From Deinococcus sp. KNUC1210 (GTDB lineage: Bacteria > Deinococcota > Deinococci > Deinococcales > Deinococcaceae): 64,000 nt of DNA. Under the pieces are notes generated by a model. That model did not search any database. It saw only the letters and a list, made by a program, of their open reading frames with translations, and had not been told where the DNA came from. The position numbers were made by a program, and so were the translations under genes. Within the stretch, counting starts at the first letter, position 1, and every line of letters starts with the position of its first letter. Positions 45,304 through 53,996 of this stretch are shown here, piece by piece. The stretch spans positions 124,001-188,000 of the forward strand of contig NZ_CP092191.1 of NCBI RefSeq assembly GCF_022344005.1, given 5' to 3'.

Positions 45304-46466
45304 CCCTCAGCCCAGGCGAGTTCCGAGGTCATTTTCCGGGTCTGGACAGCTACGTTCATGCCAATAACTGCTCGCGCGGCGCACTCAGCGTTGAAGTCGA
45401 GGCCGCCATGAGCGAGTATCTGCGGTCCTGGCGTGAAGGTGGCTCACCGTGGGGCGAGTGGATGGGGGTGTGGGAAGAAGCCCGCGCAGCGCTGGCAGCC
45501 CTCATCGGCAGTGATCCGGCGCAGGTAGCCCTGACGGACAGTGCCAGTCACGCGCTTGCGCTGGCCGTGCGTGCTCAACCGGCCTCGGCGGGCGCGGTGG
45601 TGATCGAAGCCCACAACTTTCCCAGCGCCTTCTATCTGGCCGACGCCCTGCGCCGCGACGGCTATCAGGTCCGCTTCACAGCCGACTTTCCCGGTCAGAC
45701 ACCGCTGGAGCGTACCCGCGCCGCTCTTCCCGGTGCCGCTCTGCTGGTGCTGGCGCAGGTGAGCTTTCAGACGGGCGAACTGCTGGATGTTCCCGCGTAT
45801 GTGGCGTGCGCCCGCGAATACGGCTGCGCGGTGGCGCTGGACGGGTATCAGGCGCTGGGCATCGTGCCCACCGATGTGGCGGCCCTGGGCGTGGCGTACT
45901 ACCTCAGCGGCACCCACAAATACCTGCTGGGAAGCGAGGGGTTCGCATTCCTGTATGCCCAGGGCGACAGCGGCTCGCCACACGCCCCCGGCTGGATGGC
46001 CGCCGCCGACCCCATCGGCATGAATCTGGTGGAGCGCGAGTTGAGTCCAGGTGCTCGCCGCTTTGAAACAGGAACGCCGAATGTCGTGGGGGCCTATGCC
46101 TGTCGCGCTGCCCTCGGATTGCTGAACCAGGTTCCTGCACAGCAGCGGCTGGCACAGGTTCAGGCCTGCGTCTCGCTCGTGCGGCAGGCCGCTCAGCAGG
46201 CTGGTCTCAGGGTGGTCACGCCTGCCGAGCCGTCCCGCTTCGCGGCCATGATCGCGCTGTCTACACCAGATTCCGGTCGTACAGCCTCTGAGATGCACCG
46301 GAGTGGCCTGCTGGTCAGCGCCCGTGGCCCCGTGGTGCGGGTGAGTTTCCATGCCTACAACACCCTCAGCGAAGCGCAGCGTCTGGCCGACTGGATCAGC
46401 GCCCACCCACAGCAGTTTGAAAGCACGTCGGGGCAGCAAGAACCCCTACAGAAGGAGCCGTCATGA
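45300..46466 (+). CDS. Class V aminotransferase-like PLP enzyme
   Basis: This 388-residue fold-type-I PLP enzyme has the aminotransferase class V / NifS-like layout: a SASHALALAV cofactor loop, Asp in ALDGYQALG and the Schiff-base Lys in LSGTHKYLLGSEG. Related enzymes are kynureninases, isopenicillin-N epimerases and cysteine desulfurases; the neighbouring cyclase-family gene recalls kynurenine formamidase, but this enzyme's reaction cannot be fixed. It starts on an ATGA overlap and ends on one with the FAD enzyme, so it works in the same pathway. Confidence 0.88.
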   Translation: MTLSPGEFRGHFPGLDSYVHANNCSRGALSVEVEAAMSEYLRSWREGGSPWGEWMGVWEEARAALAALIGSDPAQVALTDSASHALALAVRAQPASAGAVVIEAHNFPSAFYLADALRRDGYQVRFTADFPGQTPLERTRAALPGAALLVLAQVSFQTGELLDVPAYVACAREYGCAVALDGYQALGIVPTDVAALGVAYYLSGTHKYLLGSEGFAFLYAQGDSGSPHAPGWMAAADPIGMNLVERELSPGARRFETGTPNVVGAYACRAALGLLNQVPAQQRLAQVQACVSLVRQAAQQAGLRVVTPAEPSRFAAMIALSTPDSGRTASEMHRSGLLVSARGPVVRVSFHAYNTLSEAQRLADWISAHPQQFESTSGQQEPLQKEPS

Positions 46467-47572
46467 ACCAACATGTCCTGGTGATCGGAGCCGGCATTAT
46501 CGGAGCCTGCATCGCCCTCGAACTGACCCGCCAACAGTACCGCGTCACCCTGCTGGAAGCCGAGCAGCCTGCCAGCGGCATCACCCGCTGGTGCCCCGGC
46601 GGTGTGCGGCAGCAGTGGGGCAGCGACCTGAATACCGTTCTGGTCCGTGACAGCCTGCCCTTTTTCGAGCAGATCTCTGCACTGGACCCCGCGCTGCACT
46701 TCGAGCGTTGCGGGTACGTTTTTCTGGGCTACAGCGACGCCGGTGAACAGTACGCCCGGCAACTGGTAGAGCGCCAGCAGCGTCTGGGAGTGGACGCACA
46801 GCTGATCGGTGAGGCGACCATGCGCGAACTGTGCCCGCAGATCGTCACCGACGGCTTGCAGGCGGCCAGCTACGGACCGGATGACGGCTTCGTCAACGAT
46901 CCGGTCCGCCTGACCCGCGCCGTGGTGGCCGCTGCTCAGGACGGCGGAGCGCAGCTGGTTCACGGACGTGCCGAAGCGCTCCTCAGAGACGGTGAACGGA
47001 TCATCGGCGTTCAGACGGCGTCCGGGTCGATCACCGCTGACGTGACGGTGTTGGCGGCTGGACACGGGGCGCAGGAGCTTGCCGCGAGTGTCGAGCTTGA
47101 TCTGCCGCTGCATGCCGAGGAGCGCCGCCTCCACTATCTGGACGGTGCACCGGAAGGCTACTGCCGTCCGTTTCTGGCCTCGCAGGACAACCGCTGGGCT
47201 GGAAAGCAGCTCGGTGACGCTTTCTACATGAGCTACCTGGGCGAGCTGCCCTCCGACGACGAGTCGTTCAAGGCCCTGACCTTCACGCAGGGGTCGCGGG
47301 TGCTGAGCGGGCTGGAGCAGCTTCGCAGCACCCACGTCGTGCACGGCTATTACAGCTCGACGCCCGACTTTCAGGCCATCGTGGACGTGCCCAGGAGCCA
47401 CCCGGGGCTGGTGCTGAGCGTCGGTTTCAACGGCAACGGCTTCATGATGGCCCCGGCCAATGCCCGCCTGGTGCGGTCGCTGGTGGACGGCGAGGCCCCT
47501 CTGTACGACGCCGCCGAATACCAGCTTGAGCGCTTCGGACAGCAGATGCACATCGAAACGGCGGTGATCTGA
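46463..47572 (+). CDS. FAD-dependent amino-acid oxidoreductase (DadA / sarcosine oxidase-like)
   Basis: This 369-residue protein opens with a dinucleotide fold (VIGAGIIGACIALEL, residues 6-20), has VRQQWGSDLN, FDNDPVRLT-type and VLAAGHGAQELA motifs, and ends with VGFNGNGFMMAPANARLV typical of the DAO family. It would oxidise an amino acid or N-methyl amino acid, giving an imine or oxo acid plus hydrogen peroxide or reduced acceptor. It overlaps both neighbours (ATGA on each side), so it handles the operon's substrate or product. Confidence 0.9.
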   Translation: MNQHVLVIGAGIIGACIALELTRQQYRVTLLEAEQPASGITRWCPGGVRQQWGSDLNTVLVRDSLPFFEQISALDPALHFERCGYVFLGYSDAGEQYARQLVERQQRLGVDAQLIGEATMRELCPQIVTDGLQAASYGPDDGFVNDPVRLTRAVVAAAQDGGAQLVHGRAEALLRDGERIIGVQTASGSITADVTVLAAGHGAQELAASVELDLPLHAEERRLHYLDGAPEGYCRPFLASQDNRWAGKQLGDAFYMSYLGELPSDDESFKALTFTQGSRVLSGLEQLRSTHVVHGYYSSTPDFQAIVDVPRSHPGLVLSVGFNGNGFMMAPANARLVRSLVDGEAPLYDAAEYQLERFGQQMHIETAVI

Positions 47573-48026
47573 TGCTGGTGTTCGAGTTTGCCAGCGGGGA
47601 ACTGCACGCTCAGCTCGATGCCGAACTCGCTCCGGCCACCTGCGCCGCGCTCACGCAGGAGCTCAGGACGCCGGTCACGGTGCGGGTCAGGCACGCCATG
47701 TTCACCGGCCCGGAGATGTCGATGCAGTTGCCCGCAGCGCAGCACTCGGCGCTGCTGGAGGTGCCGCCGGAAGCCGCCGTCATCATGCCGACAGAGGGCC
47801 AGGTTCTCTTCACCCCGCTGGCCGCTCATGTGTGGCCGGGAAGTCGTGAGCCGATTCTGGATATCGGCATTTTTTATGGGCCTTATGGCCGCACCTTTTT
47901 CCGAGCGGTTGGCTGGCTGGCAACGCCTTCGCACGCATCCTCCCAGAGCATCATCAGCGGATGAAAGAGCTCGGGCGCTCGCTGATCGAAAACGGAGCTC
48001 AGGAAGTCACCCTGCGGATCGTCTGA
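47572..48026 (+). pseudogene. DUF3830 cyclophilin-like protein, frameshifted at 47896-47900
   Basis: The ATG overlaps the FAD-gene stop. The first 110 residues (ELAPATCAALTQEL, RHAMFTGPEM, LDIGIFYGPYGRTFF) fit DUF3830, a small cyclophilin-like family seen beside peptide-catabolism genes. In the given frame the protein ends early at 47964. Adding one T to the T run 47896-47900 restores TFFPSGWLAGNAFARILPEH and runs to the TGA at 48024-48026, with a KELGRSLIENGAQEVTLRIV tail typical of the family. The corrected length is about 151 residues. The break is likely an assembly error. DUF3830 function is unknown. Confidence 0.68.
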
Positions 48027-48120
48027 CCTCCGCTCGCCTCATGGCAGGGTGGAGGCGCTGCTCCAGCACGCGGTGAGGCATCTGCGCCGAGGTGCCGCTG
48101 GGACAGAATTCAGGAGCGAG

Positions 48121-49767
48121 TCAGTGGCCTTTAAACGCTTCCTGCAACCACCACGCGCCACCGTCCGAGGCGATTTTGGCGTCGATCACCAGCGGGCGGT
48201 GCTGCGGAGCGGCGAGCCAGGCCCGCACAGCGCCGAGGTCGTCCAGCGTCCGGACGGTGACCCCGTCGGCTCCAAAGCCCCGTGCGAGGGCAGCGAGGTC
48301 GGTGTCGGGAAATCGGACGGCGGTGTGGTCGTCTCCGACGAAATGATGGACTTCCGCACCATATGCGGCGTCGTTGTAGACGATGCACACCAGTGGCAAC
48401 CTGAGCCGCACCGCTGTCTCCAGCTCGCTGATCGCCATCAGAAAGCCGCCGTCACCGCTGCCCAGCACGGGCAGGCGTGTCGGCTGCGCGAGCGCCGCGC
48501 CGATGGCACTGGCCAGCCCCAGGCCGATACTCTGAAACGCCTGGGTAAAGCAGAAGCCGAATTCATCCGGCACCGACAGATACGCGCTGGGATAGCCCAT
48601 GAAGTTGCCCGAGTCGACCGACACGGTGCGCTCGGCGGGCAACAGGTCGTCCAGAGCGCTGCTCAGCACCCTCGGATCGATACGCTCCCCGGTCGAGAGG
48701 TCGGCGGTCTGGGTATCGCGCCAGCGGGCGTGCTGGGCAATCGCTGCGGCAACCTGCGCCGAGCGGTATCTGGTCTGTGGGGCGGGGTGTCGGCTGTTCC
48801 ACACACTCAGCACGTCGGCGGCGGTCTGGGCGCAGTCGCCGCGCACGCCGAGTGTGATGGGGCGATTGCTGCCGAGTGCGGCGTCTTCCTCATCGACCTG
48901 AACGACCCTGGTGTCGGGGCCGATCAGTTGCCCATGGCGCATGGTCCACATGTTCAGGGTGCAGCCCCAGGCCACGATCACATCGGCTTCCCGAATGAGC
49001 GAAGCGCTCAGGGGCGAGGAAAATCCGCCGGAAATTCCGAGGTTGAACGGCTCGGCGGCAAACAGACCGTGCGCCACCGCCGAAGTCGCCAGCAGCGCTC
49101 CACACGCCCCGGCGAGGGCTGTCAGCTCTGCTTTGGCACTTCTCGCGCCCCGCCCGGCCACGAACACCGGACGCTGAGCAGCGGTGAGCAGCTCGGTGAG
49201 GGCCAGGACAGAGGCGGCGTCTGGCCGAATCGGGTGCGCGGGTGGCAAGGTCAGATCGGCGTCTTGGAACGCGGGGGCGTCGGCGGCCTGTATGTCCAGC
49301 GGCACCGAGAGCACCACTGTGCGCCGCTCGTGGACGGCGGTGCGGTAGGCTCGGACGGTATCGGCCACCACGCTGGCGGGTGAATGGACGCGTTCGGCCA
49401 CCGCGCCGATGCTGCGGGCCAGCGCGTCCTGATCGATGCGGAAATTGGAGCGCACCGCTGAAGCCTGGGTGTCTGCCGTCAGCACCAGCAGCGGCGTGCG
49501 GCTCTTGGCGGCCTCGGTCAGACCCGTGACGGCATTGGTCAGGCCGCAGCCCTGGTGGGTGGTGAGAACGGCGAGCTGACCCGACATGCGGGCGTAAGCG
49601 TCCGCCATGGTAGCCGCGCCGCCTTCGTGCCGGGCCGCCGTGAAGGGCACGCCACCCCGCCGCAGAGCATTGGTCAGATGAAAGTTACCGCTCCCCACCA
49701 CCCCGAAGGCGTGGCCCACCCCCAGGTGTGCCAGGATGTGGCCCACCGCTCCTGCCACTGTCGTCAT
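48121..49767 (-). CDS. Thiamine-diphosphate-dependent enzyme (acetolactate synthase-like)
   Basis: This 548-residue protein has the three-domain ThDP layout. The catalytic Glu sits in AARHEGGAATMADAYAR, a Gly-rich central domain (AGRGARS) follows, and the C-terminal cofactor motif GSGDGGFLMAISELETA continues to a closing Asn in IVYND. It resembles acetolactate synthase / benzoylformate decarboxylase-type decarboxylases or ligases. It shares an ATGA overlap with the upstream cyclase and converges on the peptidase operon. It could act on a 2-oxo acid made by the aminotransferase or FAD enzyme. Confidence 0.9.
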   Translation of the reverse strand: MTTVAGAVGHILAHLGVGHAFGVVGSGNFHLTNALRRGGVPFTAARHEGGAATMADAYARMSGQLAVLTTHQGCGLTNAVTGLTEAAKSRTPLLVLTADTQASAVRSNFRIDQDALARSIGAVAERVHSPASVVADTVRAYRTAVHERRTVVLSVPLDIQAADAPAFQDADLTLPPAHPIRPDAASVLALTELLTAAQRPVFVAGRGARSAKAELTALAGACGALLATSAVAHGLFAAEPFNLGISGGFSSPLSASLIREADVIVAWGCTLNMWTMRHGQLIGPDTRVVQVDEEDAALGSNRPITLGVRGDCAQTAADVLSVWNSRHPAPQTRYRSAQVAAAIAQHARWRDTQTADLSTGERIDPRVLSSALDDLLPAERTVSVDSGNFMGYPSAYLSVPDEFGFCFTQAFQSIGLGLASAIGAALAQPTRLPVLGSGDGGFLMAISELETAVRLRLPLVCIVYNDAAYGAEVHHFVGDDHTAVRFPDTDLAALARGFGADGVTVRTLDDLGAVRAWLAAPQHRPLVIDAKIASDGGAWWLQEAFKGH

Positions 49768-50540
49768 GCACCCTCGACGAGGGCATAGACCCGCGCCGGG
49801 CTGCCGGTACCCCCTACGATTGGCAGCGGCGCGACGACCAGCAGCGCACCGGAAACAGGCAACAGATTCAGATTGATCAGCGAGGTGAGGCCGTAGCGGT
49901 CATTGCCCAGCAGATAGTGGTGGACTGGGAAGGAGGGCTCAAAACCGCCCGCCGCGCCTGCATCGATGCCCACCGTTTCGACCCCAAAGCCGGAGACGGC
50001 TGGATGCTCGGCCAGCCACCGTGCACAGGCCACCGAAGGGCCGGGAGTGTGCGGGCCATTCTCGTCGGCATTCAGGAACCGCCGGGCATCCGTGTTGCGC
50101 TCGCTCCAGCCGGTTCGCAGCAGCACCCAGCAGTTCTGGGGCAGCGGGCCGTGTTCCGCTTCCCAGGCTTCAAGGTGCGCTGGTTCGAGGAGCACGTCCG
50201 GGTTGGCGGCGGCCTCGGCGCTCAGGTCGATCACGACCGCTGGCCCGATGAGGCGAGCTGGCTTGATCTGATGGACCGCTTTGCCGTCTCTTCCGGTGAT
50301 CCAGTGAACCGGAGCGTCGAGATGGGTGCCGGTATGCTCTCCCAGCGTGATGTTGCTCCAAGCCCAGGCGGGTCCTGCTGCATCGAAGGCGCTGATGGTC
50401 TCCTTCTGAAAGGTGGCGGTATTGGCAAACGGCGCGGGCAGCTGTAAGACCGGCGTCTGTTCATTCAGCGGCGCAGTCAGGTCGATGATCTGCAGTCGGC
50501 CACTGGACAGGTCAAGCACAACATCTTGCAGTGTCGTCAT
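49764..50540 (-). CDS. Cyclase-family amidohydrolase (kynurenine formamidase-like)
   Basis: This 258-residue protein carries the metal-binding signature HTGTHLDAPVHW of the cyclase / kynurenine formamidase family, followed by LIGPAVVIDLS and HHYLLGNDRYG. Family members hydrolyse N-formylkynurenine, isatin or cyclic amides. GGAGAGC precedes the ATG at 50540. It heads a two-gene minus-strand operon with the ThDP enzyme. No tryptophan dioxygenase or clear kynureninase is nearby, so another cyclic or acylated amide is plausible. Confidence 0.88.
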   Translation of the reverse strand: MTTLQDVVLDLSSGRLQIIDLTAPLNEQTPVLQLPAPFANTATFQKETISAFDAAGPAWAWSNITLGEHTGTHLDAPVHWITGRDGKAVHQIKPARLIGPAVVIDLSAEAAANPDVLLEPAHLEAWEAEHGPLPQNCWVLLRTGWSERNTDARRFLNADENGPHTPGPSVACARWLAEHPAVSGFGVETVGIDAGAAGGFEPSFPVHHYLLGNDRYGLTSLINLNLLPVSGALLVVAPLPIVGGTGSPARVYALVEGA

Positions 50541-50988
50541 TACGGCTCTCCTTCCACTGGATTGGGCCAGGACCCTGATCCGCTCGCTTATTGTTGATGT
50601 GAAGCAGCTGTCGCTCGGCCTCGAACCGTCGTGGCCGTCAGGGAAACGCGGAGAAGGGTTGGGCCAGAGAAGCAAAAAGGACGGTGCTGATGTGCCGTCC
50701 CGTCCTCAGTTTATAGCCGATCCAGACTGCATTCGCGTCGGGCCTGCCGGAAATCGAGGCCGCGTCTTCGGACGGTGACAGCCATTCCGTGACACACCTC
50801 GGCACGCATGGACCGCACCGAACCGCTGTCGAGCACTGTCGCCCACCTCGGCTTGGCACTTTCGGCTGTCAGGAAATCCGGCAGAACCTCGTGTCTGGCT
50901 GGCCGCAGGATGATACCTTTGCCAAGACGAAGCGTCACGATGAGGAGACGGCCCCCGCCTGCCGTCCGACACACCTGAAAGGAGCAGC
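50541..50988. other. Intergenic region between the cyclase and DUF1905 genes
   Basis: About 450 bases hold no convincing gene. They must contain divergent promoters for the cyclase operon and the DUF1905 gene, but no clear -35/-10 pair or terminator was recognised. Confidence 0.35.
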
Positions 50989-51432
50989 ATGCCGATGTTC
51001 ACCGCCATTCTGAAGCAGGAAGGAAAGACTGCAACCGGCATCGAGGTGCCGCCGGAGGTCATGGATGCTCTGGGAGGCGGGAAAAAACCCGCGATCACGG
51101 TCGTCCTGAACGCCCACACGTACCGCACCACCATCGGCGTGCGGGGCGGCCATTCGATGATCCCCGTGAGCGCTGAGAATCGCGGCAAAGCGGGCCTGAC
51201 CGCGGGCGACACGGTGAGCGTTACGGTGGAACTGGACACCGAGCCACGTGAAGTCAGGGTCCCTGACGACCTTCAGGCCGCACTGGACCTCGATCCCGCC
51301 GCACTGGCCGCCTTCTCGAAGCTGTCCTACAGCGGCAAGCAGCAGCACACGCTCTCAGTCGAGGGCACGACCAACCCCGAAACACGGGCGCGGCGTGTGG
51401 CAAAGGCCATCGAGACACTCACGCGGGGATGA
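50989..51432 (+). CDS. DUF1905 / YdeI-OmdA-type protein
   Basis: This 147-residue protein has an N-terminal DUF1905 beta domain (KTATGIEVPPEVMDALGGGK, TYRTTIGVRGG) and a C-terminal bacteriocin-protection (YdeI/OmdA-like) segment (LSYSGKQQHTLSVEG, TRARRVAKAIETL). AAAGGAG precedes the ATG. Members are small cytoplasmic proteins of uncertain biochemical role. It appears to be a standalone gene. Confidence 0.88.
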   Translation: MPMFTAILKQEGKTATGIEVPPEVMDALGGGKKPAITVVLNAHTYRTTIGVRGGHSMIPVSAENRGKAGLTAGDTVSVTVELDTEPREVRVPDDLQAALDLDPAALAAFSKLSYSGKQQHTLSVEGTTNPETRARRVAKAIETLTRG

Positions 51433-51603
51433 ATCTTCTGTTTCTCTCCTGACCCCATGGAACTCTGTGTGCTGCACGCACATTCCGCCCTGAGCTGTCA
51501 ATGGTTCGCGCTGCTCTGAACGTCACCGAGGAGCGAAGCCGGCAGAGGACTCCGTTCAATCTCGGCGTGCGGTATTGGCGCGCTGAAGCCCCCTGCACGA
51601 CGA

Positions 51604-52629
51604 TCAGGGGCCGGTTGGCGAAAGGACGCGGGTGAGATGGGCAATTTCTGCCTCCACACGGCGCAGGCTGGGGATGATCCAGCCGTCAAGGAGCCGGTGC
51701 GATTCCCACCGCCGCTCGTCGGTGAACTGAGCGTTCAGCACGGCGTTCAGATCGACGGCCAGGTCTTCCAGCACGCGCCGAACCATATAGAAGCTCATCA
51801 GCCCCAGATCTGGCCGGAAGGGTCGCTGGGTGGCCTCCCGGTAAGCCGCCAGCACTTCCGGCAGACGGGCGTGAACCATCCACAGGTCATGCTCTGGCGG
51901 TGCCAGCCGCGCCGTTTCCCAGTCGATGATCCACAGCGCCCCGGTCTGGTCGCGCATCACATTGCCGCCGTGCGCGTCGGTGTGACAGACCACCTGCGTT
52001 CCTGCATGGCCCCGCGCATGCTCCTGAAGCGCCTGCGCGTGATTCAGGACAGAGAATACCAGCGGCTCCAGGGGGGTCAGCAGGTCGCGGAACGCCTGGA
52101 CGGCAGGATGTGTTTCCTCGTGCAGCCTCTTCCAGTCGAGGAGAAACTGGCGTTCGAATGGAAGATCGAAGGTTTCGGGTGGCATCGGCAGGCGCGAGAT
52201 ATCCTCAAGAATCAGCGGTGTGGCGGCGTGCAGGCGACCCAGGAGCGCCCCGAGTTCGGGGAGGGAAGCCTCCCAGGAAGCTGACAGCGTTTCGGCCTCG
52301 ATCCAGCGGTACAACACGACCCAGTGCCCGCCGATCTGCGTCAGGTCATCGCCGCCGAGGGTGGAAACCGGATGAGGCACGTTGGGCAGGATGTCGCGCT
52401 TCACGAGGCTCCGCAGCAGGGGAAGTTCGGCCCGCAGCCGGTCAAGCAGTGGGCCACCATAGGAAGTATCGATCAGCACCTTCAGAAAGTACCGACCGCT
52501 CTGCCCTTCCACACGGTAAGCCGGCGTGGTGCCATCAGGAATAAAGGTCAGGCGATCCAGCGTCAGGCCGTAGGTATGGCCGAGTGCTGCCAGCATCGCC
52601 ATCCGGTCCAGAGCGGGTTCGACACTCAT
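51604..52629 (-). CDS. Aminoglycoside phosphotransferase-family protein
   Basis: This 341-residue kinase-fold protein has VCHTDAHGGNVM (catalytic Asp and metal Asn) and the metal Asp of WIIDWETA, with a phosphate-loop-like opening (GTTPAYRVEGQSGRYFLKV). The family phosphorylates antibiotics, homoserine, choline or sugars; no feature selects among these. It has no operon partner and faces the GNAT gene in the same direction. A chromosomal metabolic or resistance kinase is possible. Confidence 0.85.
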   Translation of the reverse strand: MSVEPALDRMAMLAALGHTYGLTLDRLTFIPDGTTPAYRVEGQSGRYFLKVLIDTSYGGPLLDRLRAELPLLRSLVKRDILPNVPHPVSTLGGDDLTQIGGHWVVLYRWIEAETLSASWEASLPELGALLGRLHAATPLILEDISRLPMPPETFDLPFERQFLLDWKRLHEETHPAVQAFRDLLTPLEPLVFSVLNHAQALQEHARGHAGTQVVCHTDAHGGNVMRDQTGALWIIDWETARLAPPEHDLWMVHARLPEVLAAYREATQRPFRPDLGLMSFYMVRRVLEDLAVDLNAVLNAQFTDERRWESHRLLDGWIIPSLRRVEAEIAHLTRVLSPTGP

Positions 52630-52711
52630 TGCTTCAGCATAGGTTCCCGCCGTCTGCTAAAATGGAGAGAGTCTTCAGAATCTGGTGAAGCCAAGCACCT
52701 GCCATTTCAGA

Positions 52712-53193
52712 TCATTCCAGCTTCAGCAGCAGTTCGACCACGTCCGAGAGCGGGTCTTCGGTCACAACCCGTTCCTGGTCGATCACCCGGAAACCATTTT
52801 TTCCAGCACCCGCCTGGAACCCACGTTGTGCTCAACGACATGAGCGAACAGGGGCCGGGGCTGCACCTCCGTCAGGAAAGCCTGGAGCGCCCGGGTCGCG
52901 ATTCCCTGCCCCCAGTAAGTTCGGCCCAGCCAGTACCCCACGAACCGCTGGTCGTCCTGCACGAAACTTCCCAGATTGCCTGCCACCTCGCCGTTAACCA
53001 GGATCGTCCGGGTCAGATTTGTGCTGTCCTGCCGGATGCGGTCCCAGTGCGCCGCGAATCTTGGCCATTCACGCGGCGGAAACGCAGCCATCTGGACGGC
53101 GACCGGATCGCACTGCTGCTCGTAGAACAACGGCACGTCCTCATCGACTACATGGCGCAGGCTCAGCTCAGGCAACGTCATGTTCCAGAGCAT
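52712..53193 (-). pseudogene. GNAT acetyltransferase, frameshifted at 52797-52802
   Basis: The protein has the RimJ/RimL-like GNAT fold: LSLRHVVDEDVPLFYEQQ, then GYWLGRTYWGQGIATRALQA (the acetyl-CoA loop) and VVEHNVGSRRVLEK. The frame stops early at 52783. One added base in the A run (T run 52797-52802 on the plus strand) restores the standard RVLEKNGFRVIDQERVV and carries it to the stop at 52712. The corrected length is about 160 residues. It would acetylate an amine, perhaps a protein N-terminus. Its start could also be 53181. Confidence 0.7.
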
Positions 53194-53615
53194 AGACCCT
53201 GCTCCTGTGGCTATGACCCGGCATCGGTGATCTCTTAACCGTGTCGCGCGAGAAGAGCCACTCCTGGTAGTTGCCAGTGAAACAAACTCGGCGGCGCTGT
53301 CGGCGGCCTGAGAGACCTGTGCTCCTCTGGGTGTGGTGAAGTCTGGAATTGCTGTCAGACTGTCGGCTCTTGCAATCTCCCGGTCTGAATATTCTCAGGA
53401 GGCGGGCTGTCTGCCGAAGAGAAGAAGCACAGGAAAGAGCGGCAGAGACCCTCGTCTGAATCGGCTGGAAGACGAAGGATCCGACTTCAAAGAGAGGTAC
53501 CTTTTTGAACATCACTTTCAGCATGCCCGCTCTGCACGGGAGTTGGCCTGTTCGCCACGCCTCAACCGTGACGGTCCTCAGAAAGCTCCTTCCCCTGCGG
53601 CTCGATACTGACTGA
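53194..53615. other. Intergenic region before the small 53.6-kb gene
   Basis: About 420 bases contain no convincing gene. Open frames in both directions have shadow-like composition. Confidence 0.35.
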
Positions 53616-53828
53616 GTGGATGTCGAACGTGTGGCGATGGAGACGGCAAGAGAATTGATGGGGCTGTGGTCGATGCTCCATCGGCTGAATGGTTCCAGCG
53701 AATACCGGGCGTTCGGGCTGGCGTACCGGGATGTCGAGCGGTATCTGAGGCGCTGCGGCTTCGGTGCGGAACTCGTACAGGACACCCTGACTGCGATTCA
53801 GTTCGAGTACCCGGAACCGGAATTCTGA
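53616..53828 (+). CDS. Small hypothetical protein (70 aa)
   Basis: This 70-residue protein starts at a GTG, with an alternative ATG at 53637. It is mostly helical and balanced in charge (LWSMLHRLNGSSEYRAFGLA, then DVERYLRRCGFGAELVQ). A well-formed hairpin terminator follows 24 bases after the stop, which supports a real transcript. No family is recognised. Confidence 0.5.
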   Translation: MDVERVAMETARELMGLWSMLHRLNGSSEYRAFGLAYRDVERYLRRCGFGAELVQDTLTAIQFEYPEPEF

Positions 53829-53852
53829 TTACCCGACGTCTCCGGTGAACAT

Positions 53853-53878
53853 GCCCTCAACCCGTGTTGGGGGCTTTT
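53853..53878 (+). terminator. Rho-independent terminator after the 70-aa gene
   Basis: A nine-pair stem, GCCCTCAAC (53853-53861) with GTTGGGGGC (53866-53874), contains one G-T pair, has a four-base CCGT loop and is followed by TTTT (53875-53878). Confidence 0.75.
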
Positions 53879-53996
53879 CTGTGCTGTTGAGGCCCGCTTC
53901 ATATGCCCGGGCGTGATGGACGTAACGACCCTCCCGGATGCCCACTCTGATGAGGTCGGCGTCTGGGAGGGCGAACAGAACATTACGGCCCTCTCG

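Noticed and set aside
36224..50540. Assignment of the peptide locus to creatine, ectoine or kynurenine catabolism
   Set aside because: Single families fit each pathway (M24 with creatinase or ectoine hydrolase, FAD enzyme with sarcosine oxidase, cyclase with kynurenine formamidase), but other required genes of each are missing.
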